DNA of 64,000 nucleotides from CAYRWR01 sp964537555 (GCA_964537555.1 CAZIAD010000001.1:62001-126000); one strand, 5' to 3'. Counted from the first letter of the stretch, positions 26,946 through 35,451 are shown. Numbers and translations: made by a program. The notes: generated by a model not told the origin, from the letters alone.

Positions 26946-27887
26946 TTACTCAAAGCGGCACCCACCCCCGCAGCGGGCAAAACAGTCTTTTTCCTCACAG
27001 TAATCATAGCGGTTATTTTCTCTAAAGGTCTGGACTTTGTCACTCATGACGATATCCTGAAAGGATTGTTCCAGAAGACTGCCCAGCACCTCTTCGTTCT
27101 GTTCGCATGTCCGCAGGCCTCCCACAGGGTCGATCACCCACTTATCCCGGCCGCACACACAGGGGGAGAACTGCAGGTGGGGATAGCCGGAATGAGGGAT
27201 ATCACAGTCCCGGACCGGGATGCTCACCGCTACCGGAATAGAGAGGACACCGGCTGTTTTATCAGCCACTTTCAGGGCCTGAGACAGGTCCTTTTGCTTC
27301 ATGATATATCTGTCTTTATTATTTCTACCCATTCCGGTAGGGATAAATCGGTTAATAGTGATAGTATCCGCGCCAAAGGCAAAAGCCAGTTCCATGATCA
27401 CCGGCAGCTCAGCAGCATTCTGTGAAGACAGCATGACTGACACATTGAGACGGAAGCCATTCTGTTTTACATAAGACAGGGTTTCTCTCACCTGGCTGAG
27501 CTGGTGCACCCCGGTCATCCTTTCATAGAGCTCTTCATCACTGGCCAATAAGGGTATCTCGATATAGTCCAGCCCGTCCTGTTTGAGGCCGGCACACAGC
27601 TCTTCATCCAGCAGGGTAGCATTGGTAGCCATACCGATGCTGAGCCGGGGAAAGGCCTGCCTGCAATAGCGTATGGCTTCCCTGATATGGGGGTGCAGCA
27701 AAGGTTCCCCACCCGCAAAGGCCAGCCAGGCCGCACCTGACTGAGTGATAGCGGAATGAAGGAGGCTCTTCATAGTCACCCATTCCAGTGGAGCGACCTT
27801 GCCCCTGCCATGAGGCAGGGTATTATAGCAGAACCCGCAGTCCAGATTACAGCGGGAAGTGATCTCGTATACCAGCCCCAGAGGCAT
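26946..27887 (-). CDS. radical SAM/SPASM-domain protein
   Basis: 313-residue iron-sulfur enzyme that cleaves S-adenosylmethionine to start radical chemistry. The core motif CNLDCGFC (CxxxCxxC) is at residues 13-20, followed by AFAGGEPLLHP (the GGE motif). The C-terminal third has extra cysteines (SPCVCG, RTCEQ, YCEEKDCFARCGGGC) typical of a SPASM domain holding auxiliary clusters. SPASM proteins usually modify peptides or proteins; no precursor peptide is visible next door. The start shares one base with the stop of the upstream helical-protein gene (TGATG), so it is coupled to a gene whose product is exported. Confidence 0.88.
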   Translation of the reverse strand: MPLGLVYEITSRCNLDCGFCYNTLPHGRGKVAPLEWVTMKSLLHSAITQSGAAWLAFAGGEPLLHPHIREAIRYCRQAFPRLSIGMATNATLLDEELCAGLKQDGLDYIEIPLLASDEELYERMTGVHQLSQVRETLSYVKQNGFRLNVSVMLSSQNAAELPVIMELAFAFGADTITINRFIPTGMGRNNKDRYIMKQKDLSQALKVADKTAGVLSIPVAVSIPVRDCDIPHSGYPHLQFSPCVCGRDKWVIDPVGGLRTCEQNEEVLGSLLEQSFQDIVMSDKVQTFRENNRYDYCEEKDCFARCGGGCRFE

Positions 27888-28831
27888 CAGTGTTCCAGAT
27901 CCTGGATTAAGCGGCTGAATGCCAATTCTGTTCCTTTCAGAGATTCCAGGTCTTTTTTAACGGCCATATAGTTTTCTATGAGGCGCTGCTGATATGACTT
28001 GATCTCTTCTCTGGCACTGTTTTCTTTTTCCTTTTCCAGCTCTTCTTTATAGTATGTCAGTGATTTTTGATAGGACTGCTCCAGTCCTTTGAGCCAGGTA
28101 TCTATGATACTTTCCATTTCCAGGCTGGTATCGGGATGGGTGGACATTTCCATCTCAGTATTATAATAAGAATGCACTCCCCATTTTCGGCTTACCACGT
28201 TCAGTACAGCATAGGCCCTCATATTTTGACTGACTCTGTCCCAGGAATTTTGAAATTCTTTGCTTCCGATTTTACCCTCCTTTCTGAGCCGGAGCAGGAT
28301 ATCTATCTCCTGCTCCATGCGGCTGACCATGGCATGCCTCTGTGTCAGCATGGGGGGTGGCATCATACGGCTCATGATGTATGCGGGAACACCGAAATCT
28401 TCTATACGGTCTATTATGAGGGAATAAAGCACTTTTTCATACAGCGAGACTTTCAGGGCCGAATCTTTATTTCCCAGTAATTCATAGGAATAGCCGAATA
28501 CCTCTACTGCTTCTTTCTTCAGTTTTTCAATTTCCTCCCAGTCCAGGGTGCTCATATAGTATCCCTGCGCATTAGGCTCTACTGCGTCCAGTTTCTGCCA
28601 CAGGGACTTGATCTTTTTCCAGCGGGACTGGCTCTGGAATTCCTGAGCCCAATCGGGGCTCCTGGCCGGGTCAGCTACAGAGGGGGCCATACTGCTACCC
28701 AGAAAAAAGAGCAGGAACAGTCCAAACAGGCTTCCCGATCTGAGAGGATTTTTCCTGATGCCCATAAAGATCAGGATGGAAGCACATAGAAAGGCCAGCA
28801 GGACAGTTATTTTCAGAGATATACTATTCAT
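27887..28831 (-). CDS. membrane-anchored helical protein, coupled to radical SAM gene
   Basis: 314 residues, family not recognised. Two hydrophobic segments (about residues 7-24 and 31-50) anchor it in the inner membrane. The rest is helical, charged and probably periplasmic, ending in a coiled-coil-like region. It resembles the product of the gene at 28835-29632 in both its N-terminal LWxxL and C-terminal parts (MESIIDTWLKGL here, IDEIVDIWIEGW there; both end with a QQR...DLE helix), so the two are probably paralogues. It starts 3 bases after the upstream gene and overlaps the radical SAM start by one base. Confidence 0.7.
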   Translation of the reverse strand: MNSISLKITVLLAFLCASILIFMGIRKNPLRSGSLFGLFLLFFLGSSMAPSVADPARSPDWAQEFQSQSRWKKIKSLWQKLDAVEPNAQGYYMSTLDWEEIEKLKKEAVEVFGYSYELLGNKDSALKVSLYEKVLYSLIIDRIEDFGVPAYIMSRMMPPPMLTQRHAMVSRMEQEIDILLRLRKEGKIGSKEFQNSWDRVSQNMRAYAVLNVVSRKWGVHSYYNTEMEMSTHPDTSLEMESIIDTWLKGLEQSYQKSLTYYKEELEKEKENSAREEIKSYQQRLIENYMAVKKDLESLKGTELAFSRLIQDLEH

Positions 28832-28834
28832 TTC

Positions 28835-29632
28835 TCACTCCTCCCTATACTCCAGGTCCTCCAGCAGCAGATACAGCTGGATTTTCAATTCACTGATGCT
28901 TTTCAGTTCCCCGCTTACTTCCTTCAGGATCCTCTGCTGATCGCTCAGAGAATCTGCTTCTTCCGGATCATCCGGATCCAGAGCTGCTTCACAGTCCCGG
29001 ATCAGTCCCATCTGCATACGCAGCCACCCCTCTATCCATATATCGACAATCTCATCTATATTTTCAGGGCCGGGATCCTGATCCCTGTATATACCCCATT
29101 GCGGCTGTATATCAGGGTATTGAGCATAAGGGCTTTTTAGGATGCTGAGCACACCCAGGAGGTAGAACCTGTCCTGGGCTTCTCTTAAGAGGGTCTGATA
29201 CCTGACCTGGTCCTGGTCTTTTCGGGCTGACACCAGGCCATCCAGTCTCTGTTCCAGCTCAGTGAGCATCTTCTCATAATACTGCTGCAGGGGGGGGCTG
29301 AGCTCATGATTTTCATGTCCAGGCTCGAATTCCGGGGTATTAAGGCGGTCATATATCACCTGGTACAGGCACAGATCCAGTCTGGATATGTCCAGATTAT
29401 TGTTTTCGATATAATACTGTATGAACAGCCTTTCCGTCTCTTTATCCAGGCTGGCCCTCATCTCCAGGTCATCCGGTGCAGCCAGAGTAGCCAGCTCCCA
29501 CAGCAGTCGAATCTCCCGGAATCGGGAAAAGTCTTTAAAGCAGGTCTTTATCTCATGGATACTGAGGCCTTCAGAATATACAGGATGTAGTGAGAATAAC
29601 AAGAGAGTCAGTAATAGTACCGTTCTTTTCAT
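28835..29632 (-). CDS. exported helical protein, first gene of radical SAM operon
   Basis: 265 residues with a cleavable signal peptide (MKRTVLLLTLLLFSLHPVYS). The mature part is acidic and helical, without a recognised domain, and has a run DPDDPEEADSLSD before the final helix. Similar in plan and in several blocks to the next gene product, from which it differs by lacking the membrane anchors. First of three tightly spaced genes ending in the radical SAM/SPASM gene. Confidence 0.68.
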   Translation of the reverse strand: MKRTVLLLTLLLFSLHPVYSEGLSIHEIKTCFKDFSRFREIRLLWELATLAAPDDLEMRASLDKETERLFIQYYIENNNLDISRLDLCLYQVIYDRLNTPEFEPGHENHELSPPLQQYYEKMLTELEQRLDGLVSARKDQDQVRYQTLLREAQDRFYLLGVLSILKSPYAQYPDIQPQWGIYRDQDPGPENIDEIVDIWIEGWLRMQMGLIRDCEAALDPDDPEEADSLSDQQRILKEVSGELKSISELKIQLYLLLEDLEYREE

Positions 29633-29681
29633 CAGCTCCCCGGATTTTTACTTTAAACTATTGTAGCACCAATTCCCTTAT

Positions 29682-30467
29682 ATGCCAAAGAAAAATGACA
29701 ACAAACAGAATCTATTTTATACTCTGAATATGGATACCAAAGGCCTCTTTTCCCATTCTCAGATATATGCTCATGCCCGTCCTTCCTACCCTCCGGAGCT
29801 GTTTAACTATCTTTCCACCCTGGTATCGTGTAAGGAGCGGGCCTGGGACTGCGCCTGCGGCAACGGCCAGGCCGCTATAGAGCTGGCCCCATTTTTTAAA
29901 GAGGTCATAGCTACTGATATAAACCCTAAACAGTTAAATGAGGCATTTGAGGCTGACAATATCATCTACAGCTGCTGCCCCTCGGAACATACTCCCTTCC
30001 CTGATCAGTATTTTGACCTCATAACGGTAGCCCAGGCCCTGCACTGGATGGACTTTCCCCGCTTCTGGCCTGAGGTACTGAGAGTGCTGCGTCCCGGTGG
30101 GATATTCGCTGCCTGGGGTTATTCCTGGATACATCATGATGCCCATACTCAGACCGTCCTGGATGAGATCATCATGCCCTGCCTCCATGACCTGTGGCAC
30201 CCGCGCAACCGTCTGCTCTGGGACCGCTATGAAGACATAGCCTTCCCCTTTACTATGATTGATACGCCCCGATTCAGTATTGTACGAGACTGGAGCCTGG
30301 ATGAGCTCATGGCCTACATCCGGAGCTGGTCTGCTTCCCAGGTCTATATTGCCTCACACGGGGATGCTTTTCTGGCAGAAGCCCGGGAAAAGCTGGACCT
30401 GATCTGGGATACCTATCCCCGGCCTATGCGGTGGGACATAGTCCTTAAGATAGGAATAAAGGAATAA
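29682..30467 (+). CDS. class I SAM-dependent methyltransferase
   Basis: 261-residue cytosolic methyltransferase, substrate unknown. SAM motif I is WDCACGNGQAA, motif II EVIATDINPKQL, then ITVAQALHWMDF and the post-motif VLRVLRPGGIFAAW. The AQALHW block and the N-terminal FSHSQIYAHARPSYP resemble the trans-aconitate methyltransferase/TMT1-like group. The start is uncertain: ATG at 29682 or ATG at 29730 (MDTKGLF), neither with a clear ribosome binding site. Confidence 0.85.
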   Translation: MPKKNDNKQNLFYTLNMDTKGLFSHSQIYAHARPSYPPELFNYLSTLVSCKERAWDCACGNGQAAIELAPFFKEVIATDINPKQLNEAFEADNIIYSCCPSEHTPFPDQYFDLITVAQALHWMDFPRFWPEVLRVLRPGGIFAAWGYSWIHHDAHTQTVLDEIIMPCLHDLWHPRNRLLWDRYEDIAFPFTMIDTPRFSIVRDWSLDELMAYIRSWSASQVYIASHGDAFLAEAREKLDLIWDTYPRPMRWDIVLKIGIKE

Positions 30468-30532
30468 TCCCTAAACTTACTGGACATTTCAGGCCGGTAT
30501 ATTACAATGTGGAAACATTATAGGGAGTGATT

Positions 30533-31288
30533 ATGTCGTTATTTATCCCTTCTCTGCAATCCGCCCTGGAACAGGCCGCCGAGCAGCGTACCCGTCAGTG
30601 GTGGCAGGATTATCTCAAGGGGGCTATCCCCTTCCTGGGGGTAGGCATACCCCGCATCCGTACTATCCTCAAAGGCCTCTATAAACAATACAAAGTGCAG
30701 GGCTGGAACCGCCAGCAAAAGCTGGACCTGGCCGCGCGCCTCATGGAAAGAGAGCAGGCAGAATACAAACTGGCTGCTATACTGCTCTACCAGATCTGGT
30801 ATATCAATGAGATCGACCCGGAGACCATACTGTTCAGCCTGGAAAAGTATTACCAGAAACGGCTCATAGCAGACTGGAATACCGGCGACTGGCTCTGTGT
30901 ACGGGTCCTCACTCCCCTGCTGGAGCAACATAGCAGTGTAGTCCTTTCCCACCTCGATGAATGGATACAGCATGCCTATGTGTGGAAGGCCCGGGCCGCC
31001 CTTGTGGCACTGTGCCAGGCCAGGGACATCACCCGGTTTAGACAGCAGCTTTTTAAATATTGCGATATACTTATCCGGCGGCCTGAGCGTTTTGCCCGTA
31101 CTGCGGCAGGCTGGGCCCTGAGGCAATACTCCCGGCATGATATGGCCCAGGTGCAGGACTTCCTCCTGTCACACCGGGAATATCTCAGCCTGGAGGTGTT
31201 TAACAATGCGGCTAAATACCTGGATAAAGGGCCTAAGAAAGACCTGAAAGCCAGGCTACTCCCCTTTACTGACAGAGGGCTGGAATGA
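30533..31288 (+). CDS. DNA alkylation repair protein, AlkD-like HEAT-repeat glycosylase
   Basis: 251 residues, all helical. It has the AlkD/AlkC family pattern: GVGIPRIRTILKGLYK at the N-terminus, ILLYQIWYINEIDPETI, NTGDWLCVRVLTPLL where the conserved acidic residue lies, and WKARAALVALCQA followed by further HEAT units. The likely role is excision of alkylated bases such as 3- or 7-methylpurines. The ATG at 30533 follows AGGGAG; a GTG six bases earlier is the alternative. The stop overlaps the next gene by four bases (ATGA). Confidence 0.82.
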   Translation: MSLFIPSLQSALEQAAEQRTRQWWQDYLKGAIPFLGVGIPRIRTILKGLYKQYKVQGWNRQQKLDLAARLMEREQAEYKLAAILLYQIWYINEIDPETILFSLEKYYQKRLIADWNTGDWLCVRVLTPLLEQHSSVVLSHLDEWIQHAYVWKARAALVALCQARDITRFRQQLFKYCDILIRRPERFARTAAGWALRQYSRHDMAQVQDFLLSHREYLSLEVFNNAAKYLDKGPKKDLKARLLPFTDRGLE

Positions 31289-31620
31289 AGATCCTGATCA
31301 CAGCCCTTTTTATAGTCCTGGCAGCCAATACCGGCTTTTCTACTGTGGAAGAAGTATACCAGCACAAACTTTTCAAAGAGCTGCATTCCTATGTAGTAGA
31401 AGACAGCCCCTATATCGGAATAGGCTGGACCCCTATCGGGGCCGAAGAAGACAATCTGAATGAGGCGATAGAAGACCTCATGTCCCAGGGATACCGCTGG
31501 TCTAAGTTTCCCTACAAGCTGGAGCTGATACTGTTTATCGCCTTTGTCATCCTGTCCGGCCTGTCCGGCTCCCGTTATTCCAGGATGCAGCAATACAGGA
31601 GGCAGCACGAAGAAAAATAA
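31285..31620 (+). CDS. small membrane protein, unknown function
   Basis: 111 residues. The N-terminus is a signal peptide or first membrane helix (MKILITALFIVLAANTGFS). An acidic central part contains YIGIGWTPIGAEEDN, and a C-terminal membrane helix (LELILFIAFVILSGLSG) is followed by a basic tail on the cytosolic side. The start overlaps the stop of the AlkD-like gene by four bases, so translation is coupled, although a functional link is not obvious. Confidence 0.65.
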   Translation: MKILITALFIVLAANTGFSTVEEVYQHKLFKELHSYVVEDSPYIGIGWTPIGAEEDNLNEAIEDLMSQGYRWSKFPYKLELILFIAFVILSGLSGSRYSRMQQYRRQHEEK

Positions 31621-31658
31621 AAAGGTCAGATAGTTAATATCCCCCCAAGGAGGCTCTT

Positions 31659-32081
31659 ATGAGCGACAATATCTATCTTGAGATCGAAAATGGCCCTTTA
31701 GTAGCAGTGATCGATGATAACGGAGAGTCCGCCTGGCTCTACCTCTATGACAATGAGATGGACGAACTCCTGGCTGACGCATTTCTCTATAACCGTATCC
31801 CCCCCATCACCCGTGAGGAGCTGGAACAGTACGAAGAAGGCCCTCCTCCTATTTCTGAAGAATATGCTGATCAAAAAGCAGTAATACCTGATCCGGATGA
31901 AGAACAATTTTCCTGTATGTGGTCAGACGATGACCGCTCACTATGTGTCTACCACCGGGACGACCCCCTGGCTATGATTATTCAAGGTAATAAGCGGGGT
32001 TACTCCCGTCATATCCAGCGTAACTGCCCCTGGGGCCAGGCCTGGAATGAGGAGATCTATGCCAAGTTTTTTAGTGAGTAG
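31659..32081 (+). CDS. acidic cytosolic protein, DUF2251-like
   Basis: 140 residues, strongly acidic, without signal or membrane segment. The pattern IENGPLVAVIDDNGESAWLYLYD followed by ADAFLYNRIPP and, near the end, CMWSDDDRSLCVYHRDDPLAMI with GYSRH reminds me of DUF2251 proteins, which have no known function; the assignment is tentative. AAGGAGG precedes the ATG. It is the last gene before the second mosaic repeat. Confidence 0.7.
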   Translation: MSDNIYLEIENGPLVAVIDDNGESAWLYLYDNEMDELLADAFLYNRIPPITREELEQYEEGPPPISEEYADQKAVIPDPDEEQFSCMWSDDDRSLCVYHRDDPLAMIIQGNKRGYSRHIQRNCPWGQAWNEEIYAKFFSE

Positions 32082-32084
32082 AGC

Positions 32085-32400
32085 TAGTGCCAAAGGCTGG
32101 GATGGACATTTCTAGCTCTTATAGTTTCGTGTTCAGACTTAAAATGACAATGCCACTTTTTACTATCGACTATCAGCTATTGACTATAGACTTATTAGGC
32201 AGACTCCGTCGAGGAAGAAGCACCTGGTTTAGTTGAAGTTTTTTTGTGCGTGTCATCCTGAGTATCTACCCTATAATTTACTTGACTACCGAAGGGTCTT
32301 TCCCTGTTGGCGGTGGGGTGCATATTAAGGAGCGCGACAACTACCTTCGGCGGTGATGGGGAGCCTGGTTTAGTTTCAGGTAGTCTTTCCAGTTAACTTC
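32085..32400. repeat. gene-free mosaic repeat region, copy B
   Basis: It shares modules with the region at 4724-5283. CCTGGTTTAGTTGAAGTTTT (32222-32241) equals bases 5072-5091. TCCTGAGT...TTTCCCTGTTGG (32256-32310) matches the copies near 4728 and 5193. GTGGGGTGCATATTAAGGAG...CCTTCGGCGG...CCTGGTTTAG (32313-32374) matches 5021-5080 with a few substitutions. Short strings of the form ACTATAGAC / CTATTGACTATAG occur in both copies. No gene. The following stretch to 32581 is AT-rich and carries a 7-bp hairpin (GAGCCAT 32532-32538 / ATGGCTC 32548-32554) upstream of the broken GNAT gene. Confidence 0.75.
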
Positions 32401-32581
32401 TACTATTAAAAAATATTGTAAATAATTAATTGTAGTTTTATAATGGGCTGATTATGATTTGCATAATCCCATTTTGGCAGACAATTTAAACTGGTTCACC
32501 TGGCAGTAGTTGATTTGAAAAAGACCGGTTTGAGCCATAGCTTACACATGGCTCGCCATCCCCATTTTTAAGGAAGAGGTA

Positions 32582-33055
32582 ATGCATTACAGAATCGATT
32601 TTCTTCATAATCACTCTACTGAGATTCCGGAAATCGCTCAATGTTTTTATAAAGAATGGGGTCATTTTCATCCGGATAAGACACTTGAAGATATTGAAAA
32701 TCTTTTAAAAGAAAGAATAAATGAGGATAAAATCCCTTTAGGTCTGATAGCAATCAATGAGCAGAAAAAATTTATTGGATCTGTTTCATTAAAAGAAACT
32801 GATTTCGAGATGAGAAGGGATATTAGCCCCTAGTTGAGCAGTCTGTATGTTAAAAGTGAATACAGAAACCAGGGAATTGGTCAAGCACTGATCAATGAAC
32901 TAGTAAATATTTCGCGGAAAATGGAGATAGAGAGACTTTATCTATATACACAAACAGCTCAAAACTATTATCAGAAGCTGGGATGGAAATTGATAGAAGA
33001 AAAAAAAGTCCGTGATGTAACACACTACATAATGGAAATGGAATTAAATGACTAA
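32582..33055 (+). pseudogene. GNAT acetyltransferase interrupted by an in-frame amber codon
   Basis: Two open segments in the same frame are separated only by TAG at 32831-32833. Joined, they form a normal GNAT of 157 residues: an N-terminal part ending KFIGSVSLKETD, then SP(stop)LSSLYV, motif A VKSEYRNQGIGQALINELV and the motif B end YYQKLGWKLIEE. Related enzymes usually have Trp at the stop position (PWLSSLYV), so a TGG to TAG change is the simple explanation. AGGAAGAGG precedes the ATG. The gene is AT-rich, unlike its neighbours, and probably acquired. Readthrough cannot be excluded. Confidence 0.85.
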
Positions 33056-33136
33056 TACATGAGATTTTAAAGGTGAAAGACTACATCCAGTCTGTATTTA
33101 ACTATTCAAACTGGTTATTCTTCACATGGAGCGAAG

Positions 33137-33508
33137 ATGCAGAATTTGTTAGAGTTTTTTCTTAACATCGAAAAGGAGCTTCTAAAAAAAGACGTACGGT
33201 CTTCTGAGGAAAAATTAAGATATTATCTCCACAAGGATTTCATTGAGATCGGTAGATCCGGCCATGTTTTTGATCTTGATTCGATTATCCATACTTTAAG
33301 CTTAGAAGAGGATGCTGATATGTTTGATTCTACTGAAATAAGCTCTCCCATGCTGCAAAAGATCAATGAAAGCACCTGGCTCCTCACTACTCTATATGTT
33401 TCCAGTCTGGATGATAGTACAGTGAGGCGGTCTTCGATTTACAAACATAATGGCGAGTACTGGCAGATGATCTTTCATCAGGGCACTTATGTGAGACCAG
33501 AGACCTGA
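33137..33508 (+). CDS. DUF4440 / NTF2-like protein
   Basis: 123 residues, cytosolic. It fits the DUF4440 branch of the NTF2-like cone fold: EKLRYYLHKDFIEIGRSGHVFDLDSII, a central WLLTTLYVS strand and the C-terminal RRSSIYKHNGEYWQMIFHQGT. Members include enzymes of small-molecule turnover and many proteins without known activity. A GGAG-containing site precedes the ATG. It lies in the AT-rich island behind the broken GNAT gene. Confidence 0.82.
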   Translation: MQNLLEFFLNIEKELLKKDVRSSEEKLRYYLHKDFIEIGRSGHVFDLDSIIHTLSLEEDADMFDSTEISSPMLQKINESTWLLTTLYVSSLDDSTVRRSSIYKHNGEYWQMIFHQGTYVRPET

Positions 33509-33537
33509 TATGTATACCCAAAGGCCTGTATCAACAC

Positions 33538-33557
33538 TAGCCTGTGCGCACAGGCTA
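33538..33557. repeat. perfect 20-base palindrome
   Basis: TAGCCTGTGCGCACAGGCTA is its own reverse complement. It lies between the DUF4440 and DUF3592 genes, 33 bases before the start of the latter. No T tract follows directly, so it is more likely an operator or recombination site than a terminator. Confidence 0.6.
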
Positions 33558-33589
33558 AAAGACAAAATATGCTGATAAGGAGTCGCGCT

Positions 33590-34003
33590 ATGATATGGAA
33601 ATTCATCTCTATTGGACTGTTGACATTGAGTGCATTTTTATTTATCAGAGAAATCTCTAAGATCAGAAGACATGCTTTTATTGATGGTACCGTGGTCAGT
33701 TTTGAAGAAGATACAGATGAAGATGGAACGTCCTATAAACCCAGAGTGGAATATCTGGATATGAATGATAGAAAGCTGATTTATACATCCCGATTTTCAT
33801 CTAACCCCAGGACTTTCAATATCGGGGACAAGCTAAAACTACTCTATGATCGAGAAACTAATTCCCCTGTTGGCATATTACACTTTGCTCATAGATTCCT
33901 GGGGGCTTTTATCATCTTTGTTATCGCCATCACTATTCTGCTATTTTCCAGCAGCTATAGTTTTCAGTTAAAGATCTTTGAATGGATCAAGGGCATGCAT
34001 TAA
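33590..34003 (+). CDS. DUF3592-domain membrane protein
   Basis: 137 residues. An N-terminal membrane helix (FISIGLLTLSAFLFI) is followed by the DUF3592 beta domain (IDGTVVSFEEDTDEDG, KPRVEYLDMNDRKLIY, FNIGDKLKLLYDRETNSPV) and a second membrane helix (GAFIIFVIAITILLF). Function unknown; DUF3592 proteins are common small envelope proteins. The start at 33590 is chosen because AAGGAG lies nine bases upstream; the frame is open from 33569. Confidence 0.8.
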   Translation: MIWKFISIGLLTLSAFLFIREISKIRRHAFIDGTVVSFEEDTDEDGTSYKPRVEYLDMNDRKLIYTSRFSSNPRTFNIGDKLKLLYDRETNSPVGILHFAHRFLGAFIIFVIAITILLFSSSYSFQLKIFEWIKGMH

Positions 34004-34024
34004 TGGCCGCCCCCCCCCGGGGAT

Positions 34025-34057
34025 AAAAAAAAAGAGCCGCATAAACTCTTATGCGGC
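34025..34057 (-). terminator. rho-independent terminator
   Basis: The stem GCCGCATAA / TTATGCGGC with a 4-base loop is followed, on the - strand, by a run of nine T. It lies between convergent genes and serves the one ending at 34070. Confidence 0.9.
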
Positions 34058-34069
34058 CCTATAAACTTC

Positions 34070-34525
34070 TTACTTTAGTGCATCCCTTTCCAGTATATCC
34101 CTCCATATATTGGAGCGGATAAAGCCTATATAATAGGCGCCGATGAAGATGTAAAAATACACGATCACCGCGTTAAAATCGATATTAAAAGCATAGACCA
34201 GGGTCAATCCCGACAGGAGAGACACCAGGGAAGGCGCCACCACCAGGTAGCCTTTATTGGCCAGGGTCTGGGCGATATTTCCCTTAAAGTCGGCCCGGGT
34301 CACTTCATCCAGCAGTCTCTTGCGGAGCAGCAGTATAGACAGTCCGGCCAGCCCCGACAGAGCGAGGAGGCTGATATGCAGCCACATCAGGGTGGGGGGT
34401 ATGGTATTCACTACCATAGCCGGTTTGTACAAAAAGCGGGTCGCCATGATAGCTCCGAACAGCACCGTAGCTGCAGCCATGAGCGTAATGGCATATCTGC
34501 GATAGATACTCTTAAATTCATCCAT
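34070..34525 (-). CDS. four-helix membrane protein, unknown function
   Basis: 151 residues with four predicted membrane helices: ITLMAAATVLFGAIMA, LMWLHISLLALSGLAGLSILLL, YLVVAPSLVSLLSGLTLVYAF and AVIVYFYIFIGAYYIGFI. A charged cytosolic loop (RKRLLDEVTRADFKGN) lies between helices 2 and 3. No family recognised. The start at 34525 is preferred because AAGGAG lies at good spacing; the frame extends to 34558. Confidence 0.7.
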   Translation of the reverse strand: MDEFKSIYRRYAITLMAAATVLFGAIMATRFLYKPAMVVNTIPPTLMWLHISLLALSGLAGLSILLLRKRLLDEVTRADFKGNIAQTLANKGYLVVAPSLVSLLSGLTLVYAFNIDFNAVIVYFYIFIGAYYIGFIRSNIWRDILERDALK

Positions 34526-34607
34526 GTTTTGATTCTCCTTGTGTATCTTTTTCCACAAAAATACCGGATACTCTATAGTTTAGCCTTTATTAGACTTTAT
34601 GTAAAAT

Positions 34608-35423
34608 TTACCAAATCTTATATTTAAGGCCAAACCTCAGACTAATTGCCGTAAAATTCTCAGAACCCTGTTCCAGAGAGCCAAATTCCAGATCTATCCG
34701 GGGTTCTATTCTGTCATTTAAAGGTCTGGTCCAGAATATACGGGTAAATAAACGAGTAGTGAAAGTTTGAGTTTCGGGTTGTGGGGATGGGATCAGGACA
34801 AGAGATAGATTGATTTGCCAATAGAAGAATGGATTCCATTCTATAGAAAATCTATGATGCAAATTTTTCTCTGTAAAGGGTGTTACTAATGAATCAAACA
34901 TGCCGTACCTGATAAGTGGAACCTCAAAAGAATACCAAAATCCAATGTTTTTCAGATCTAACCCCAACTTGGGACTTACTAATAAAAAACCGGCATTTGT
35001 ATCTTGAAAACTAACAGTAGGAGTCACCATACTGAAACTGGATGAAACTGGAAATCCAAGATAATCAATGTCTAGATCGTTTATCCATAAATACCCGCTT
35101 TCAATCTCCAGTTTAAATATCCTTACTGGCTGAATTTCAAATCTCAAGCCCATATATTTCACTCTGGGGCTGAATCGGAGCCTGGTCCCATACTCCATGT
35201 GGATTCCCTCCCACATGAATCCGGTTTTATTCATTAATTGATGTCTAAAAGAGACAAGGATATCACCCGAGACTGCTCTCGGACCCGGTTTCCAGTCAAC
35301 ATCAAATGTAAATACAGGTTGTAAACCGGCAGATAAATAAAGACCATTCTGCTCATTGGTATCTCGCGACCATATTGCATCAGCAAAAAAAACAAAAATC
35401 AAAGCAAATAGTATACTTTTCAA
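34608..35423 (-). CDS. outer-membrane beta-barrel protein, paralogue of the 35452 gene
   Basis: 271 residues with a signal peptide (MKSILFALIFVFFADAIWS). The mature protein alternates hydrophobic and polar residues in amphipathic strands separated by turns, ending in ISLRFGLKYKIW with a C-terminal aromatic, as in outer-membrane barrels. Residues about 55-110 (LMNKTGFMWEGIHMEYG...) align clearly with the neighbouring gene product (LMNKPGMLWKSTKLDWG...). Function unknown. The two genes are adjacent, 28 bases apart, on the same strand. Confidence 0.72.
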   Translation of the reverse strand: MKSILFALIFVFFADAIWSRDTNEQNGLYLSAGLQPVFTFDVDWKPGPRAVSGDILVSFRHQLMNKTGFMWEGIHMEYGTRLRFSPRVKYMGLRFEIQPVRIFKLEIESGYLWINDLDIDYLGFPVSSSFSMVTPTVSFQDTNAGFLLVSPKLGLDLKNIGFWYSFEVPLIRYGMFDSLVTPFTEKNLHHRFSIEWNPFFYWQINLSLVLIPSPQPETQTFTTRLFTRIFWTRPLNDRIEPRIDLEFGSLEQGSENFTAISLRFGLKYKIW

Positions 35424-35451
35424 CCCATCTCCCTTCTCACATCCCTAATCC

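Noticed and set aside
30539..31608. Long - strand frames opposite the AlkD-like and following genes
   Set aside because: The + strand genes have family motifs, ribosome binding sites and a coupled overlap; the - frames have none.
32390..33110. Second integron cassette array around the broken GNAT gene
   Set aside because: AT-rich island and hairpin (32532-32554) invite the idea, but no complementary pair of start and end 7-mers was found and no GACTC/GAGTC site is present.
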